Shown: in pieces, positions 55,826-63,395 of the stretch
Numbering within the stretch: position 1 is the stretch's first letter
Layout: every line of letters begins with the position of its first letter
NCBI GenBank assembly: GCA_046290815.1
Contig: JBKBUF010000001.1
Location: forward strand, 1-64,000
Source: JBKBUF01 sp046290815
Lineage (GTDB): Bacteria > Bacteroidota > Bacteroidia > Cytophagales > Cytophagaceae
Reading direction: 5' to 3'
Length of the DNA stretch: 64,000 nucleotides
Notes under the pieces: model-generated
The model's input: only the letters and a program-made list of their open reading frames with translations
Told to the model about the DNA's origin: nothing
Database searches by the model: none
Made by a program: the position numbers and the translations under genes

Positions 55826-55861
55826 AAAATTCCCACACCTGACAGAGGTTATGGGAATTTT
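55826..55861. terminator. Shared hairpin between converging genes
   Basis: AAAATTCCC (55826-55834) pairs with GGGAATTTT (55853-55861), with an inner ACCT/AGGT pairing around GACAG. T-rich on both sides, so it can serve the 82-residue gene and the GH5 gene. Confidence 0.75.
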
Positions 55862-55880
55862 AAAGTTTTACCATCAGGAT

Positions 55881-56873
55881 TTACTTCTTTTTCTTCTGTG
55901 GAATCAAGGGGCCGTTTTTCTTAATTAATTCTTCTTTTATCAGTTTACCGGATTCGGTGAGTTCATCATCTGCCCATCCTCCTTTTCCATTTGCTCCGGG
56001 TTTTAAAATGGAAGCTGTTTCGTCTTTATCGGCTACTGACCAGTTACACCAGCTGATTTTATATTTGTCCATAAAATCAAACCAGATTTGTGTTTCTTCA
56101 GGATCAAAGTAACCGTTTCCACTTGCATGGCATGTTCCAAACTCAGTAACAAATAAAGCTATACCCATATCCATTGCACGCTTTGCTTCATCTCTCAACC
56201 ACTTTTTATGCGTTCCGGCATAGAAGTGTAAAGTGTAGGCTATGTTTGTGTCTTTTATAGGATCTGCAGCGGCCTCCGATACCATTTGCGACCATTGTCT
56301 GGTACCACACACAATAATATTGTCAGGGTCATGTTGACGTATCGATTTTATAACTTCTTCACTATAGGGCTTAAGATGTTTTTTCCAGTTAGGATGCTGT
56401 AGCGGCTCGTTGTAGATTTCATAAATGACATTGGGATAATGGCCGTATTTCTTTGCCATCTCTGCAAAGAATTTTTTTGCGGGCTCCGGATTTTCATGTG
56501 CCTCATGACTATGGTAATCAATAATCACATAAATCCCCTGCTTAATTGCTGCATCCACCACTGTCATCACTTTTTCCTTTTCACCTGTTCTGTTCTCCAG
56601 GTATCCTCCCATCTCAACTCCCATTGCAGCTCTTACTACCGTACACTTCCATTTATCAGCCAGGTGTCTTATGCAGTCTCTATCATAAAACTGCGACATC
56701 CACTGACTCCAGAATAAGGACATTCCTCTTAACTGAACCGTATCCCCATATTGTCCTATTATGTAATTTCCCTGTACAGAAAGCTGTCCGTACTTTTCAA
56801 CAATGTTATTTTGTCCGCTGATATTGAAACAAAAAATTAATGAAAATAAAATAATGAATAATCCTGACTTCAT
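55881..56873 (-). CDS. GH5 endo-beta-glucanase (subfamily 2-like cellulase)
   Basis: A 330-residue secreted enzyme: signal ~1-20 (FIILFSLIFCFNISGQ), then a single GH5 TIM barrel. Motifs LRGMSLFWSQW, VVRAAMGVEMGGY, YVIIDYHSHEA, VIYEIYNEP (acid/base Glu156), LHFYAGTHKKW and LFVTEFGT (nucleophile Glu244) are those of GH5_2 endoglucanases. It has no CBM and no T9SS domain, and ends in a lysine-rich tail. No LacI-type operator is upstream, so it may be outside the uronate regulon. It is followed by the TIM-barrel epimerase-like gene upstream in the same direction. Confidence 0.92.
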   Translation of the reverse strand: MKSGLFIILFSLIFCFNISGQNNIVEKYGQLSVQGNYIIGQYGDTVQLRGMSLFWSQWMSQFYDRDCIRHLADKWKCTVVRAAMGVEMGGYLENRTGEKEKVMTVVDAAIKQGIYVIIDYHSHEAHENPEPAKKFFAEMAKKYGHYPNVIYEIYNEPLQHPNWKKHLKPYSEEVIKSIRQHDPDNIIVCGTRQWSQMVSEAAADPIKDTNIAYTLHFYAGTHKKWLRDEAKRAMDMGIALFVTEFGTCHASGNGYFDPEETQIWFDFMDKYKISWCNWSVADKDETASILKPGANGKGGWADDELTESGKLIKEELIKKNGPLIPQKKKK

Positions 56874-56916
56874 CTGATCTGCCTTACTTTGGTTTAGGTA
56901 AAAACGAAATTTATAT

Positions 56917-57867
56917 CTATTTAGCGTTTAATTCTTTCAAAGTTGCTTCCAGCAATTTTTTAGTAGCCCTTATTCCCTGTTCTTCACTCATCCTGGTTCC
57001 TTCGTATTCAATTCCGATATATCCGGAATAACCTGATTTTATTACCAGCTGCAACATCTTTTTAAAATCTATAGTTGTCTCATTGCCTTTAGAATCAAAA
57101 TCAAAAGATTTTGCGCTTACACCTTTTGCATAAGGTAACATTTCTTCTACCCCTTTGTATTTATCGTAATGCTGAACACAAGGAGAATCATACAAATCCC
57201 CTTTTTCCCTTTGCAGACAAAAGTTTCCGAAATCCGGTAAAGTACCACAGAATGGGTTGTTGACTTCTTTAATTACGTTTACCAGTAATCCTGAATTCGA
57301 TGACAACTGTCCATGATTCTCCACAATGATGTTAATCTGATACATTTGTCCGTATTCTCCCAGTTTTCCTAGACTGTCCACTGCTGCCTTATGCCACTCT
57401 TCCGGCTGCGTACTTCCAAGCAGGTTTACTCTTACTGAATGACAGTTTAGAAATTTAGCTGCTTCCACCCACTTGTAATGATTTTCAACTGCAATTTGTC
57501 TCACATTTTTATCAGGATCAGCGAGGGACCCTTCCCCATCGACCATAATAAGCAAACTTTTAACACCGGCATCTTCAGCTCTATCTTTTAAACTGGTAAG
57601 ATAATAATGGTCGCGTGCCTTATCTTTAAAAAACTGATTCACATATTCCACTGCATCAATTCCGTAACTCCTGGCTATGGTAGGAAATTCTATATGTTGA
57701 ATTTTTCCGGAGAAAAGTGCTTTATGCAAAGACCACTCGGCAAGAGAAATTTTTAAATCCGGCTTTTCATCGAATGAAAAGGAAGGAAATGGAACAAGGG
57801 TACTTAAACCAATAGAGCCTCCGATTAAAGCAAAATTTTTCAAAAAGGTTCTTCTATCCGAATTCAT
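56917..57867 (-). CDS. Sugar phosphate isomerase/epimerase-like TIM-barrel protein with Tat-type signal
   Basis: A 316-residue protein of the xylose-isomerase-like TIM-barrel (AP endonuclease 2) family. The N terminus SDRRTFLKNFALIGGSIGLS has the twin-arginine motif and a hydrophobic core, so export by Tat is predicted. Barrel motifs: LAEWSLHKALFSGK, VEYVNQFF, LLIMVDGEGSL, IIVENHGQLSSN, GTLPDFGNF and YIGIEYEGTR. It probably acts on a monosaccharide in the periplasm. The reaction is unknown. It is divergent from kduI, 226 bp away, and is read together with the GH5 gene (43-bp gap). Confidence 0.82.
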   Translation of the reverse strand: MNSDRRTFLKNFALIGGSIGLSTLVPFPSFSFDEKPDLKISLAEWSLHKALFSGKIQHIEFPTIARSYGIDAVEYVNQFFKDKARDHYYLTSLKDRAEDAGVKSLLIMVDGEGSLADPDKNVRQIAVENHYKWVEAAKFLNCHSVRVNLLGSTQPEEWHKAAVDSLGKLGEYGQMYQINIIVENHGQLSSNSGLLVNVIKEVNNPFCGTLPDFGNFCLQREKGDLYDSPCVQHYDKYKGVEEMLPYAKGVSAKSFDFDSKGNETTIDFKKMLQLVIKSGYSGYIGIEYEGTRMSEEQGIRATKKLLEATLKELNAK

Positions 57868-58043
57868 AATAGTAATTTATAACTCTATAATTGCTGTGGT
57901 TAATTTTTCTTAAGTTAATCCAAAATCTGACTTATTTACAAGTAAATTTTTTTTGCAAAAAGCAGGAATGGCGACACCATTGAGAAATAGTTACTTAGAA
58001 AAAATTAAAATTAATGTTTCAGGCAAAAAAATCTAATCCGATT

Positions 58044-58085
58044 TTGGTTGATATGATAATAATGATTAATTTTGTTAACGTACAC
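58044..58085 (+). promoter_or_regulatory. Operator-promoter of the kduI operon
   Basis: -33 TTG at 58044-58046, 20-bp spacer, -7 TAATTTTG at 58067-58074, and the operator variant GTTAACGTACAC at 58074-58085, 8 bp before the kduI ATG. The site has one GTTAA and one GTGTA half. Confidence 0.78.
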
Positions 58086-58093
58086 GAATAATT

Positions 58094-58918
58094 ATGGTTG
58101 AATCAAGATACTCAAGCCATCCGGTAGACTTCAAAAGTTATGGCACAGAAAGAATTAGACAAGATTTCTTAATCTCCAATCTTTTTAAGAATGATGAAAT
58201 ATCAATGGTATATTCTCACTATGACAGATTTATAGTAGGCGGGGTAACACCAACATCTAAAGACCTTCACCTGACTACATTTTCTGAAATAAAATCAGAA
58301 TATTTTCTGGAAAGAAGAGAATTAGGAATTATAAACATTGGAGAATCTGCCTTAATCCGTATAGGAGAAAAAGAATATATACTGAACAACAAAGAATGTC
58401 TGTATATAGGGAAAGGAGAAAAAGAAGTTATATTCCTCAAATCAAAAGGAGCTAAATTATATTTATGTTCTGCACCTGCCCATGCCTCATTCCCTGTTAC
58501 AAAGTTTACTTTGCAGGAAGCAGAACCTTTAGACATTGGCACCGAAACCAATTGCAATAAAAGGACAGTTTATAAATTCATTCATCAAAAAGGAATTCAG
58601 AGTTGTCAACTTGTAATGGGCATGACCGTATTTCAGAAAGGCAGCACCTGGAACACTATGCCTTGTCACAAGCATGACAGAAGAATGGAAGCTTACTTAT
58701 ATTTTGACCTTGCAGAAAATGAACGTGTATTCCATTTTATGGGTGAGCCACAAGAGACAAGACATATTTTAGTGGCTAATCAGGAAGCAATCCTTTCTCC
58801 TCCCTGGTCAGTGCATTTTGGCACAGCAACCAGTAATTATTCATTCATCTGGGCCATGGCAGGAGAAAATAAAGATTATACCGATATGGATATGATCGAG
58901 TTAAAAAATTTAAAATAA
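58094..58918 (+). CDS. kduI: 5-keto-4-deoxyuronate isomerase
   Basis: A 274-residue cupin-type isomerase (E. coli KduI is 278) that converts 5-keto-4-deoxyuronate to 2,5-diketo-3-deoxygluconate, the first step after release of unsaturated uronate. The metal-site pattern PCHKHDRRMEAYLYF (His-x-His and Glu) and the late His of PPWSVHFG are present, with RRELGIINIG and the MPCHKHD loop intact. The operator-promoter is at 58044-58085. It is the first gene of kduI-kduD-GH88-DUF4861. Confidence 0.94.
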   Translation: MVESRYSSHPVDFKSYGTERIRQDFLISNLFKNDEISMVYSHYDRFIVGGVTPTSKDLHLTTFSEIKSEYFLERRELGIINIGESALIRIGEKEYILNNKECLYIGKGEKEVIFLKSKGAKLYLCSAPAHASFPVTKFTLQEAEPLDIGTETNCNKRTVYKFIHQKGIQSCQLVMGMTVFQKGSTWNTMPCHKHDRRMEAYLYFDLAENERVFHFMGEPQETRHILVANQEAILSPPWSVHFGTATSNYSFIWAMAGENKDYTDMDMIELKNLK

Positions 58919-58928
58919 TCTTATAAAG

Positions 58929-59699
58929 ATGTTTGATCTCAAAGGTAAAATAGCCTTAGTCACAGGGGGCGGACAAGGACTTGGCTACGCGATGGCATGC
59001 GGATTAGGGAAAGCAGGTGCTACTATAATTTTCAATGGAACAAAGGAAGAAAAAATAAAGGTAGCCATAAATAAATTTAAGGACGCCGGAATAAACGCAA
59101 TTGGTTATGCTTTTAACGTTTGTGACAGTAAAGCAATTGACGAAGCTATAACTATTATTGAAAATGAAATTGGCCCAATCGATATCCTGGTTAATAACGC
59201 AGGTATAATGAGAAAAGCGCCTTTAGAAGAGCTCTCCGATGAAGATTGGCAGGCAGTAATAGATACAAATCTTACCTCTGTTTTTAAAGTAACCAAAAGA
59301 GTGGTTAGATCTATGATAAAAAACCGGAGGGGAAAGATAATCAATATTAACTCTATGATGAGTGAACTCGGACGACCCACCGTAGGTGCTTACGCTGCTT
59401 CTAAAGGTGGTCTTAAAATGCTTACAAAAAATATGGCTGTAGAGTGGGCGAAATATAATATTCAGGTTAATGGAATCGGGCCGGGATATCATCTAACAGA
59501 GATAACCAAACCTCTTTCAGAAAACGTAAATTTTAATAAGCTACTAATGTCCAGAACACCTGCAAGAAGATGGGGAACCCCTGAAGATCTAATAGGGCCT
59601 GCTGTGTTCCTTGCTTCAGAGGCATCTGATTTTGTCAATGGTCATATACTGTATGTTGATGGTGGAATCCTTGCATCATTTGGTGATCTGATAGATTAA
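58929..59699 (+). CDS. kduD: 2-deoxy-D-gluconate 3-dehydrogenase (KduD)
   Basis: A 256-residue short-chain dehydrogenase: TGGGQGLGYA (~11-20), NNAGIMRKAP (~92), Ser in NSMMSELGR, YAASKGG (Tyr and Lys), GIGPGYHLTEITKPL and RRWGTPEDLIGPAVFLASEASDFVNGHILYVDGG. The C-terminal stretch and the 10-bp spacing after kduI fix the assignment: it reduces 2,5-diketo-3-deoxygluconate to KDG with NAD(P)H. The same subfamily includes gluconate 5-dehydrogenases, so sequence alone would be less certain. Confidence 0.88.
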   Translation: MFDLKGKIALVTGGGQGLGYAMACGLGKAGATIIFNGTKEEKIKVAINKFKDAGINAIGYAFNVCDSKAIDEAITIIENEIGPIDILVNNAGIMRKAPLEELSDEDWQAVIDTNLTSVFKVTKRVVRSMIKNRRGKIININSMMSELGRPTVGAYAASKGGLKMLTKNMAVEWAKYNIQVNGIGPGYHLTEITKPLSENVNFNKLLMSRTPARRWGTPEDLIGPAVFLASEASDFVNGHILYVDGGILASFGDLID

Positions 59700-59738
59700 T
59701 TTATTCTGACTTTTACCCTTTATCAAATATATATTAAG

Positions 59739-60932
59739 ATGGTTCGCAAAAGTATAATATGTTTTCTACTGAGCATCACGCTGCTTTCAGCATTTATTTT
59801 GAAAAATTCGTCAGCAGAAGATTGGATTCAAAAAGCATTTGCAAATGCAGAAAAACAATTAAGAAATGTTTCTTCCGGAAGTGCAGAAAAAAATAAAATT
59901 CCAAGATCTGTAAATGAAGATGGTACTACTCACCTGGTAACACCTGCAGATTGGACAAGCGGTTTTTTCCCCGGTTCTTTATGGTATATATATGAATTTA
60001 CAAAAAATGAAAATATCAAAAAGGATGCAGCGAGATGGACCTTACTTCTTGATACAGTTAAAACTATCAGAACCACTCACGACATCGGCTTTATGCTTTT
60101 CTGCAGCTACGGAAATGCATACAGGCTCACCGGAAATCCTGAATACAAACAAGTCATCATTGACGGCTCCAGAACACTAATTAAAAGATACAATCCTAAA
60201 GTTGGATGTATCAAGTCATGGGACAGAAAACCCTGGAGCGCAAAGTGGCAATATCCGGTTATCATTGATAATATGATGAATCTGGAAATGCTTTTCTGGG
60301 CAACAAAACAAACAGGAGATTCATCGTTTTATCATGTTGCAAACAATCATGCACTAACTACTTTAAAAAACCACTTCCGACATGATAACAGCAGTTACCA
60401 TGTTGTAGATTACGATTCACTTACAGGAAAAATATTATCTAAAGGAACACATCAGGGAATATCAGATTCTTCTTTATGGGCTCGCGGACAAGCTTGGGGG
60501 TTGTATGGATTTACTATGTGTTATAGAGAAACCGGTAATAAATTATTTTTACAACAGGCAGAAAAGATTGCTGATTATGTTTTGAACCACAAAAATATTC
60601 CTTCAGATCATATTTTCTATTGGGACTTTCATGCATTGGACATACCTAAGGCTCCGAGAGACGCTTCTGCTGCAGCATTAATTGCTTCTGCATTGATTGA
60701 ACTTTCTGGTTATGTTCCGGCTAAAAAAGAAAATTATCTGAAAATTGGAGAAACTATACTTAAAAATCTATCTTCAGAACAATACACTGCGAAACCGGGA
60801 ACTAATAATTACTTTATCTTGAAACACTGTACAGGAAATTTCCCTGCCAATTCTGAAATTGATAAACCTCTCTCCTATGCCGATTATTATTACCTGGAGG
60901 GCTTGATAAGACTTTCCAGAAAAAGGATCTGA
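59739..60932 (+). CDS. Unsaturated glucuronyl hydrolase (GH88)
   Basis: A 397-residue exported enzyme: signal ~1-26 (FLLSITLLSAFILKNSSA). The (alpha/alpha)6 barrel carries the two acidic residues of the family, Asp115 in TTHDIGFM and Asp177 in IIDNMMNLE, plus GFFPGSLWYIYE, QGISDSSLWARGQAWGLYGF and PRDASAAALIASALIEL. GH88 enzymes hydrate the 4,5-unsaturated uronyl end of lyase products, freeing the 5-keto-4-deoxyuronate used by KduI. Its place directly after kduD fits this. Confidence 0.92.
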   Translation: MVRKSIICFLLSITLLSAFILKNSSAEDWIQKAFANAEKQLRNVSSGSAEKNKIPRSVNEDGTTHLVTPADWTSGFFPGSLWYIYEFTKNENIKKDAARWTLLLDTVKTIRTTHDIGFMLFCSYGNAYRLTGNPEYKQVIIDGSRTLIKRYNPKVGCIKSWDRKPWSAKWQYPVIIDNMMNLEMLFWATKQTGDSSFYHVANNHALTTLKNHFRHDNSSYHVVDYDSLTGKILSKGTHQGISDSSLWARGQAWGLYGFTMCYRETGNKLFLQQAEKIADYVLNHKNIPSDHIFYWDFHALDIPKAPRDASAAALIASALIELSGYVPAKKENYLKIGETILKNLSSEQYTAKPGTNNYFILKHCTGNFPANSEIDKPLSYADYYYLEGLIRLSRKRI

Positions 60933-60979
60933 AATTAACAGTATTTAGCATGCTTATACATTGAAGATTCCTCTTTATT

Positions 60980-62230
60980 ATGAAAAAAAAATTAAGTTTC
61001 TTTTTGGTTCTGATTTCATTCCTATCGAATGCCCAAAGCATAAAAATTCGTATTGATAATCCCTCTGCATTAAAAAGACCTGATGAACCAATAACAATTT
61101 CCAGGGACCTGATCCAAAAATGGTTTATCAATATCCCTTCCGATCATTATGTAAAGGTAATGAACAATGAGAATAAAATTATTCCTTCCCAATGCGATGA
61201 CATCAATCTAGATGGAATATGGGACGAACTTGCATTCGTATGCACGTTGAGTGAATATGAGACCAGCGACTTTATACTTGATCTTATTCATAGGGATTCG
61301 ATCCCGGTATTTAAATCGCGAACTCATGCAAGACTTGCTGTGAGCCGGGAAAGGAATAATATTTTTCAACACTTATCCTACGAAGCCAGGCCGGCAGATC
61401 ATTTACCTCAAAGCAGACCTATGCTTTATCAATATGAAGGTCCCGGATGGGAAAATGAAAAGATTGCATTCAGGAGTTATTTCGATTCAAGAAATGGAAA
61501 GGACATATTTGGGAAAACTGAAGATGTTCTGGTCCTTGATACTATCGGATTACCTGGGAGCGATTATCACGTACTTCAAAATTGGGGAATGGATATTCTA
61601 AAGGTCGGAAATTCTCTGGGCGCAGGAGCCTTGGGAATGCATATAGATGGAAAATTTATCAGACTCGGGAAGACCGATACTGCAATATACAAACTGGTAG
61701 CTGACGGACCTGTAAGATCAATAATTCAATTAGAATATTTCGGATGGATTATTGACGGCCAATCTTACAATGTAAAAGAACAAATCATCATTTGGGCAGG
61801 AAAATATTGGTATCAAAGTAATGTAACTTTAGAAGGATTAAGCGGAAAAGAAGAATTAGTTACAGGAATTGTTAATCTGAAAAATATTAATAAAAAGAAA
61901 CTATTGCTCAAGCCAAACCCGGTGTATAAATCATTAATTACATATTCAAGACAAAGTGAAAATAATGATATGTTAGGAATGGCACTGCTTTTTAAAGTTT
62001 CTGATTTTCAAAATTCAGGAGAATTGACCGAACCTTCGGATACAAATTCTTTCGGAAATTCTTTTTACATCAGATTAAAAGCTCACAGCAGTTTTGCGAC
62101 CACGTTTTATTTTTTTTCCTGCTGGGAAAAAGCTTCTGAAAACTTCAAAAGTCAATCGGGTATAATTAATGAAATAGAAACTGAAGCAGACAAATTATAT
62201 ACTCCGGTTAAAATCATGCGTATTAAATAG
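60980..62230 (+). CDS. Secreted DUF4861 family protein
   Basis: A 416-residue exported protein: signal ~1-18 (LSFFLVLISFLSNAQ). The pattern IRIDNPSALKRPDEPITISRDLI, DGIWDELAFVCTL, FRSYFDSRNGKDIFGKT and YHVLQNWGMDILKVGNSLGAGALGMH is that of DUF4861, a Bacteroidota family found with pectin- and uronan-related loci. The activity is not established to my knowledge. It is the last gene of the kdu operon and is very likely to act on the same oligosaccharide. It ends 2 bp from a convergent small lipoprotein gene. Confidence 0.85.
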   Translation: MKKKLSFFLVLISFLSNAQSIKIRIDNPSALKRPDEPITISRDLIQKWFINIPSDHYVKVMNNENKIIPSQCDDINLDGIWDELAFVCTLSEYETSDFILDLIHRDSIPVFKSRTHARLAVSRERNNIFQHLSYEARPADHLPQSRPMLYQYEGPGWENEKIAFRSYFDSRNGKDIFGKTEDVLVLDTIGLPGSDYHVLQNWGMDILKVGNSLGAGALGMHIDGKFIRLGKTDTAIYKLVADGPVRSIIQLEYFGWIIDGQSYNVKEQIIIWAGKYWYQSNVTLEGLSGKEELVTGIVNLKNINKKKLLLKPNPVYKSLITYSRQSENNDMLGMALLFKVSDFQNSGELTEPSDTNSFGNSFYIRLKAHSSFATTFYFFSCWEKASENFKSQSGIINEIETEADKLYTPVKIMRIK

Positions 62231-62232
62231 TA

Positions 62233-62430
62233 TCACCACCAATAATAATGAAATCCACTATGATAATAGGGTGCATAAGGACCTACCCTGCCGAATTGCC
62301 AATATGGATCATAGCCAAAATGGTATGGCCTGTACAGATGGTTAATACCCGGTGCTGTACTCACTCCTGCGCTAACAGCAAGATCTGATCTGCGGCATGA
62401 GGAAAAGAAAATGGTAACAGAAATTACCAT
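62233..62430 (-). CDS. Small lipoprotein, aromatic-rich
   Basis: A 65-residue product with a short signal (ISVTIFFSSC, Cys12) and a mature part rich in Tyr, Trp, Pro, Gly and His (YRPYHFGYDPYWQF, PYYHSGFHYYWW). The lipobox and the unusual composition argue for a real gene. The N-terminal hydrophobic run is short, so the start may be misjudged. Family unknown. Confidence 0.5.
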   Translation of the reverse strand: MVISVTIFFSSCRRSDLAVSAGVSTAPGINHLYRPYHFGYDPYWQFGRVGPYAPYYHSGFHYYWW

Positions 62431-62449
62431 GATATAAAAAAATGATTTT

Positions 62450-62471
62450 AGGACAATGCATGCATTGTCCT
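62450..62471 (-). terminator. 22-bp perfect palindrome followed by a T-tract (leftward terminator)
   Basis: Left half AGGACAATGCA is mirrored exactly. It can form a 9-bp stem with loop CATG, and on the minus strand TTTTTTT follows 7 bp later. It fits as terminator of the 62487-62675 gene, 16 bp downstream of its stop. Confidence 0.65.
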
Positions 62472-62486
62472 TACCGGTCGCCTTTG

Positions 62487-62675
62487 TTAATATTTTCTGT
62501 GGGAATTGGTCCCATCTCCGATTTTGTTTTCTTCGTTTTCCTTCTTTTTTCCTCCAAACCCTGCAGCATTTTCTTGTCCACCCGGAAAATCGGCTACACT
62601 TGATTTGGTTTTTTCAGGTTTGTCCATACCTGAACCTGCACCCTTTATCATAGTACCTTGCTTACTTTTCTCCAT
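62487..62675 (-). CDS. Small hydrophilic Gly/Lys/Glu-rich protein
   Basis: A 62-residue polar protein (GAGSGMDKPEKTK, GGQENAAGFGGKKKENEENK) without a signal peptide or hydrophobic core, probably disordered. The terminator hairpin just past its stop and the same direction as the DoxX run make the minus frame more credible than the opposite-strand frame. Function unknown. Confidence 0.45.
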   Translation of the reverse strand: MEKSKQGTMIKGAGSGMDKPEKTKSSVADFPGGQENAAGFGGKKKENEENKIGDGTNSHRKY

Positions 62676-62740
62676 ATCGAAATGTATTTATTATTAAAAC
62701 AAAGCGAAGGAAAATATGGGTTCCTTATCCTGAGGATCCT

Positions 62741-62851
62741 TTAAAATAATTTTAGAATAACTTCAAATATCAGAAACAATAAAATTAAAGTTCCGAAGAA
62801 TGCAGCAAGTCTTAATAAGACCCAATACCAGACAGGTTTTTCTCCGTTCAT
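62741..62851 (-). CDS. 36-residue single-pass membrane peptide
   Basis: A short gene starting MNGEKPVWYWVLLRL, with the transmembrane segment AAFFGTLILLFLIFEVIL and ending KLF. It starts 10 bp after the doxX-like stop in the same direction, so it is likely translated from that mRNA. A charged, Trp-containing N terminus followed by a membrane helix is typical of small membrane peptides. Function unknown. Confidence 0.6.
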   Translation of the reverse strand: MNGEKPVWYWVLLRLAAFFGTLILLFLIFEVILKLF

Positions 62852-62861
62852 AAATAAATTT

Positions 62862-63281
62862 TTATTCCGGTTTGTCTTTACAAAAGTAAAAATCAGCAGA
62901 ATATTTTCCGGGACCTGTGAGAATCAAAATAACGTACATCAGCATATACAACAAAGCCAGTTCTTTCTTCTGAAAAGGATCCGCGGCATGAACCAGAAAA
63001 AAAGCAATAAACATAGTAATAAACAGGGGCACAGATGCTAGTCGTGTAAACAGTCCGATAGTAATCAATAGACCACAGAAAAATTCCGCCAAAATAGCAA
63101 GTATCAGATTAGCTTCACTTCCTATACCAAATACATCTTTAAAAGTTTGTGATTTTTCGGCGTAATTGGCAAGTTTTGGCCAACCATGTGCTATAGCCAT
63201 TATTCCTCCTGCACAAATCCGCAGAACTAATATCCCCAGGTCAGGATAATAAGGCCTTACAGAAAAAAACATTTTTCTCAT
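62862..63281 (-). CDS. DoxX family membrane protein
   Basis: A 139-residue inner-membrane protein with four hydrophobic segments (LGILVLRICAGGIMAIAHG, NLILAILAEFFCGLLITIGLFT, LFITMFIAFFLVHA, YMLMYVILILTG). The starting ILRLxxGxxxxxHGWPKL pattern and the LAExxxGxLLxxGxxxR segment are those of DoxX/DoxD family proteins, linked to membrane oxidoreductase or thiol functions in other bacteria. Its role here is unknown. Downstream come the 36-residue peptide and the 62-residue gene. Confidence 0.85.
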   Translation of the reverse strand: MRKMFFSVRPYYPDLGILVLRICAGGIMAIAHGWPKLANYAEKSQTFKDVFGIGSEANLILAILAEFFCGLLITIGLFTRLASVPLFITMFIAFFLVHAADPFQKKELALLYMLMYVILILTGPGKYSADFYFCKDKPE

Positions 63282-63395
63282 GATCAGATGTTTATATTTT
63301 GAAAATTAATATTTAAACCAAATAAAACAATTCCTGTTCAAGCTGATTTAATAAAAGCAATTAAACTAATGGTTTAACCCTTAAAAATTTAACTT

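Noticed and set aside
62506..62697. Plus-strand frame overlapping the 62-residue minus gene
   Set aside because: It is Pro/Ser/Phe-rich without a clear signal or neighbours, whereas the minus frame is followed by a terminator hairpin and matches the DoxX run direction.
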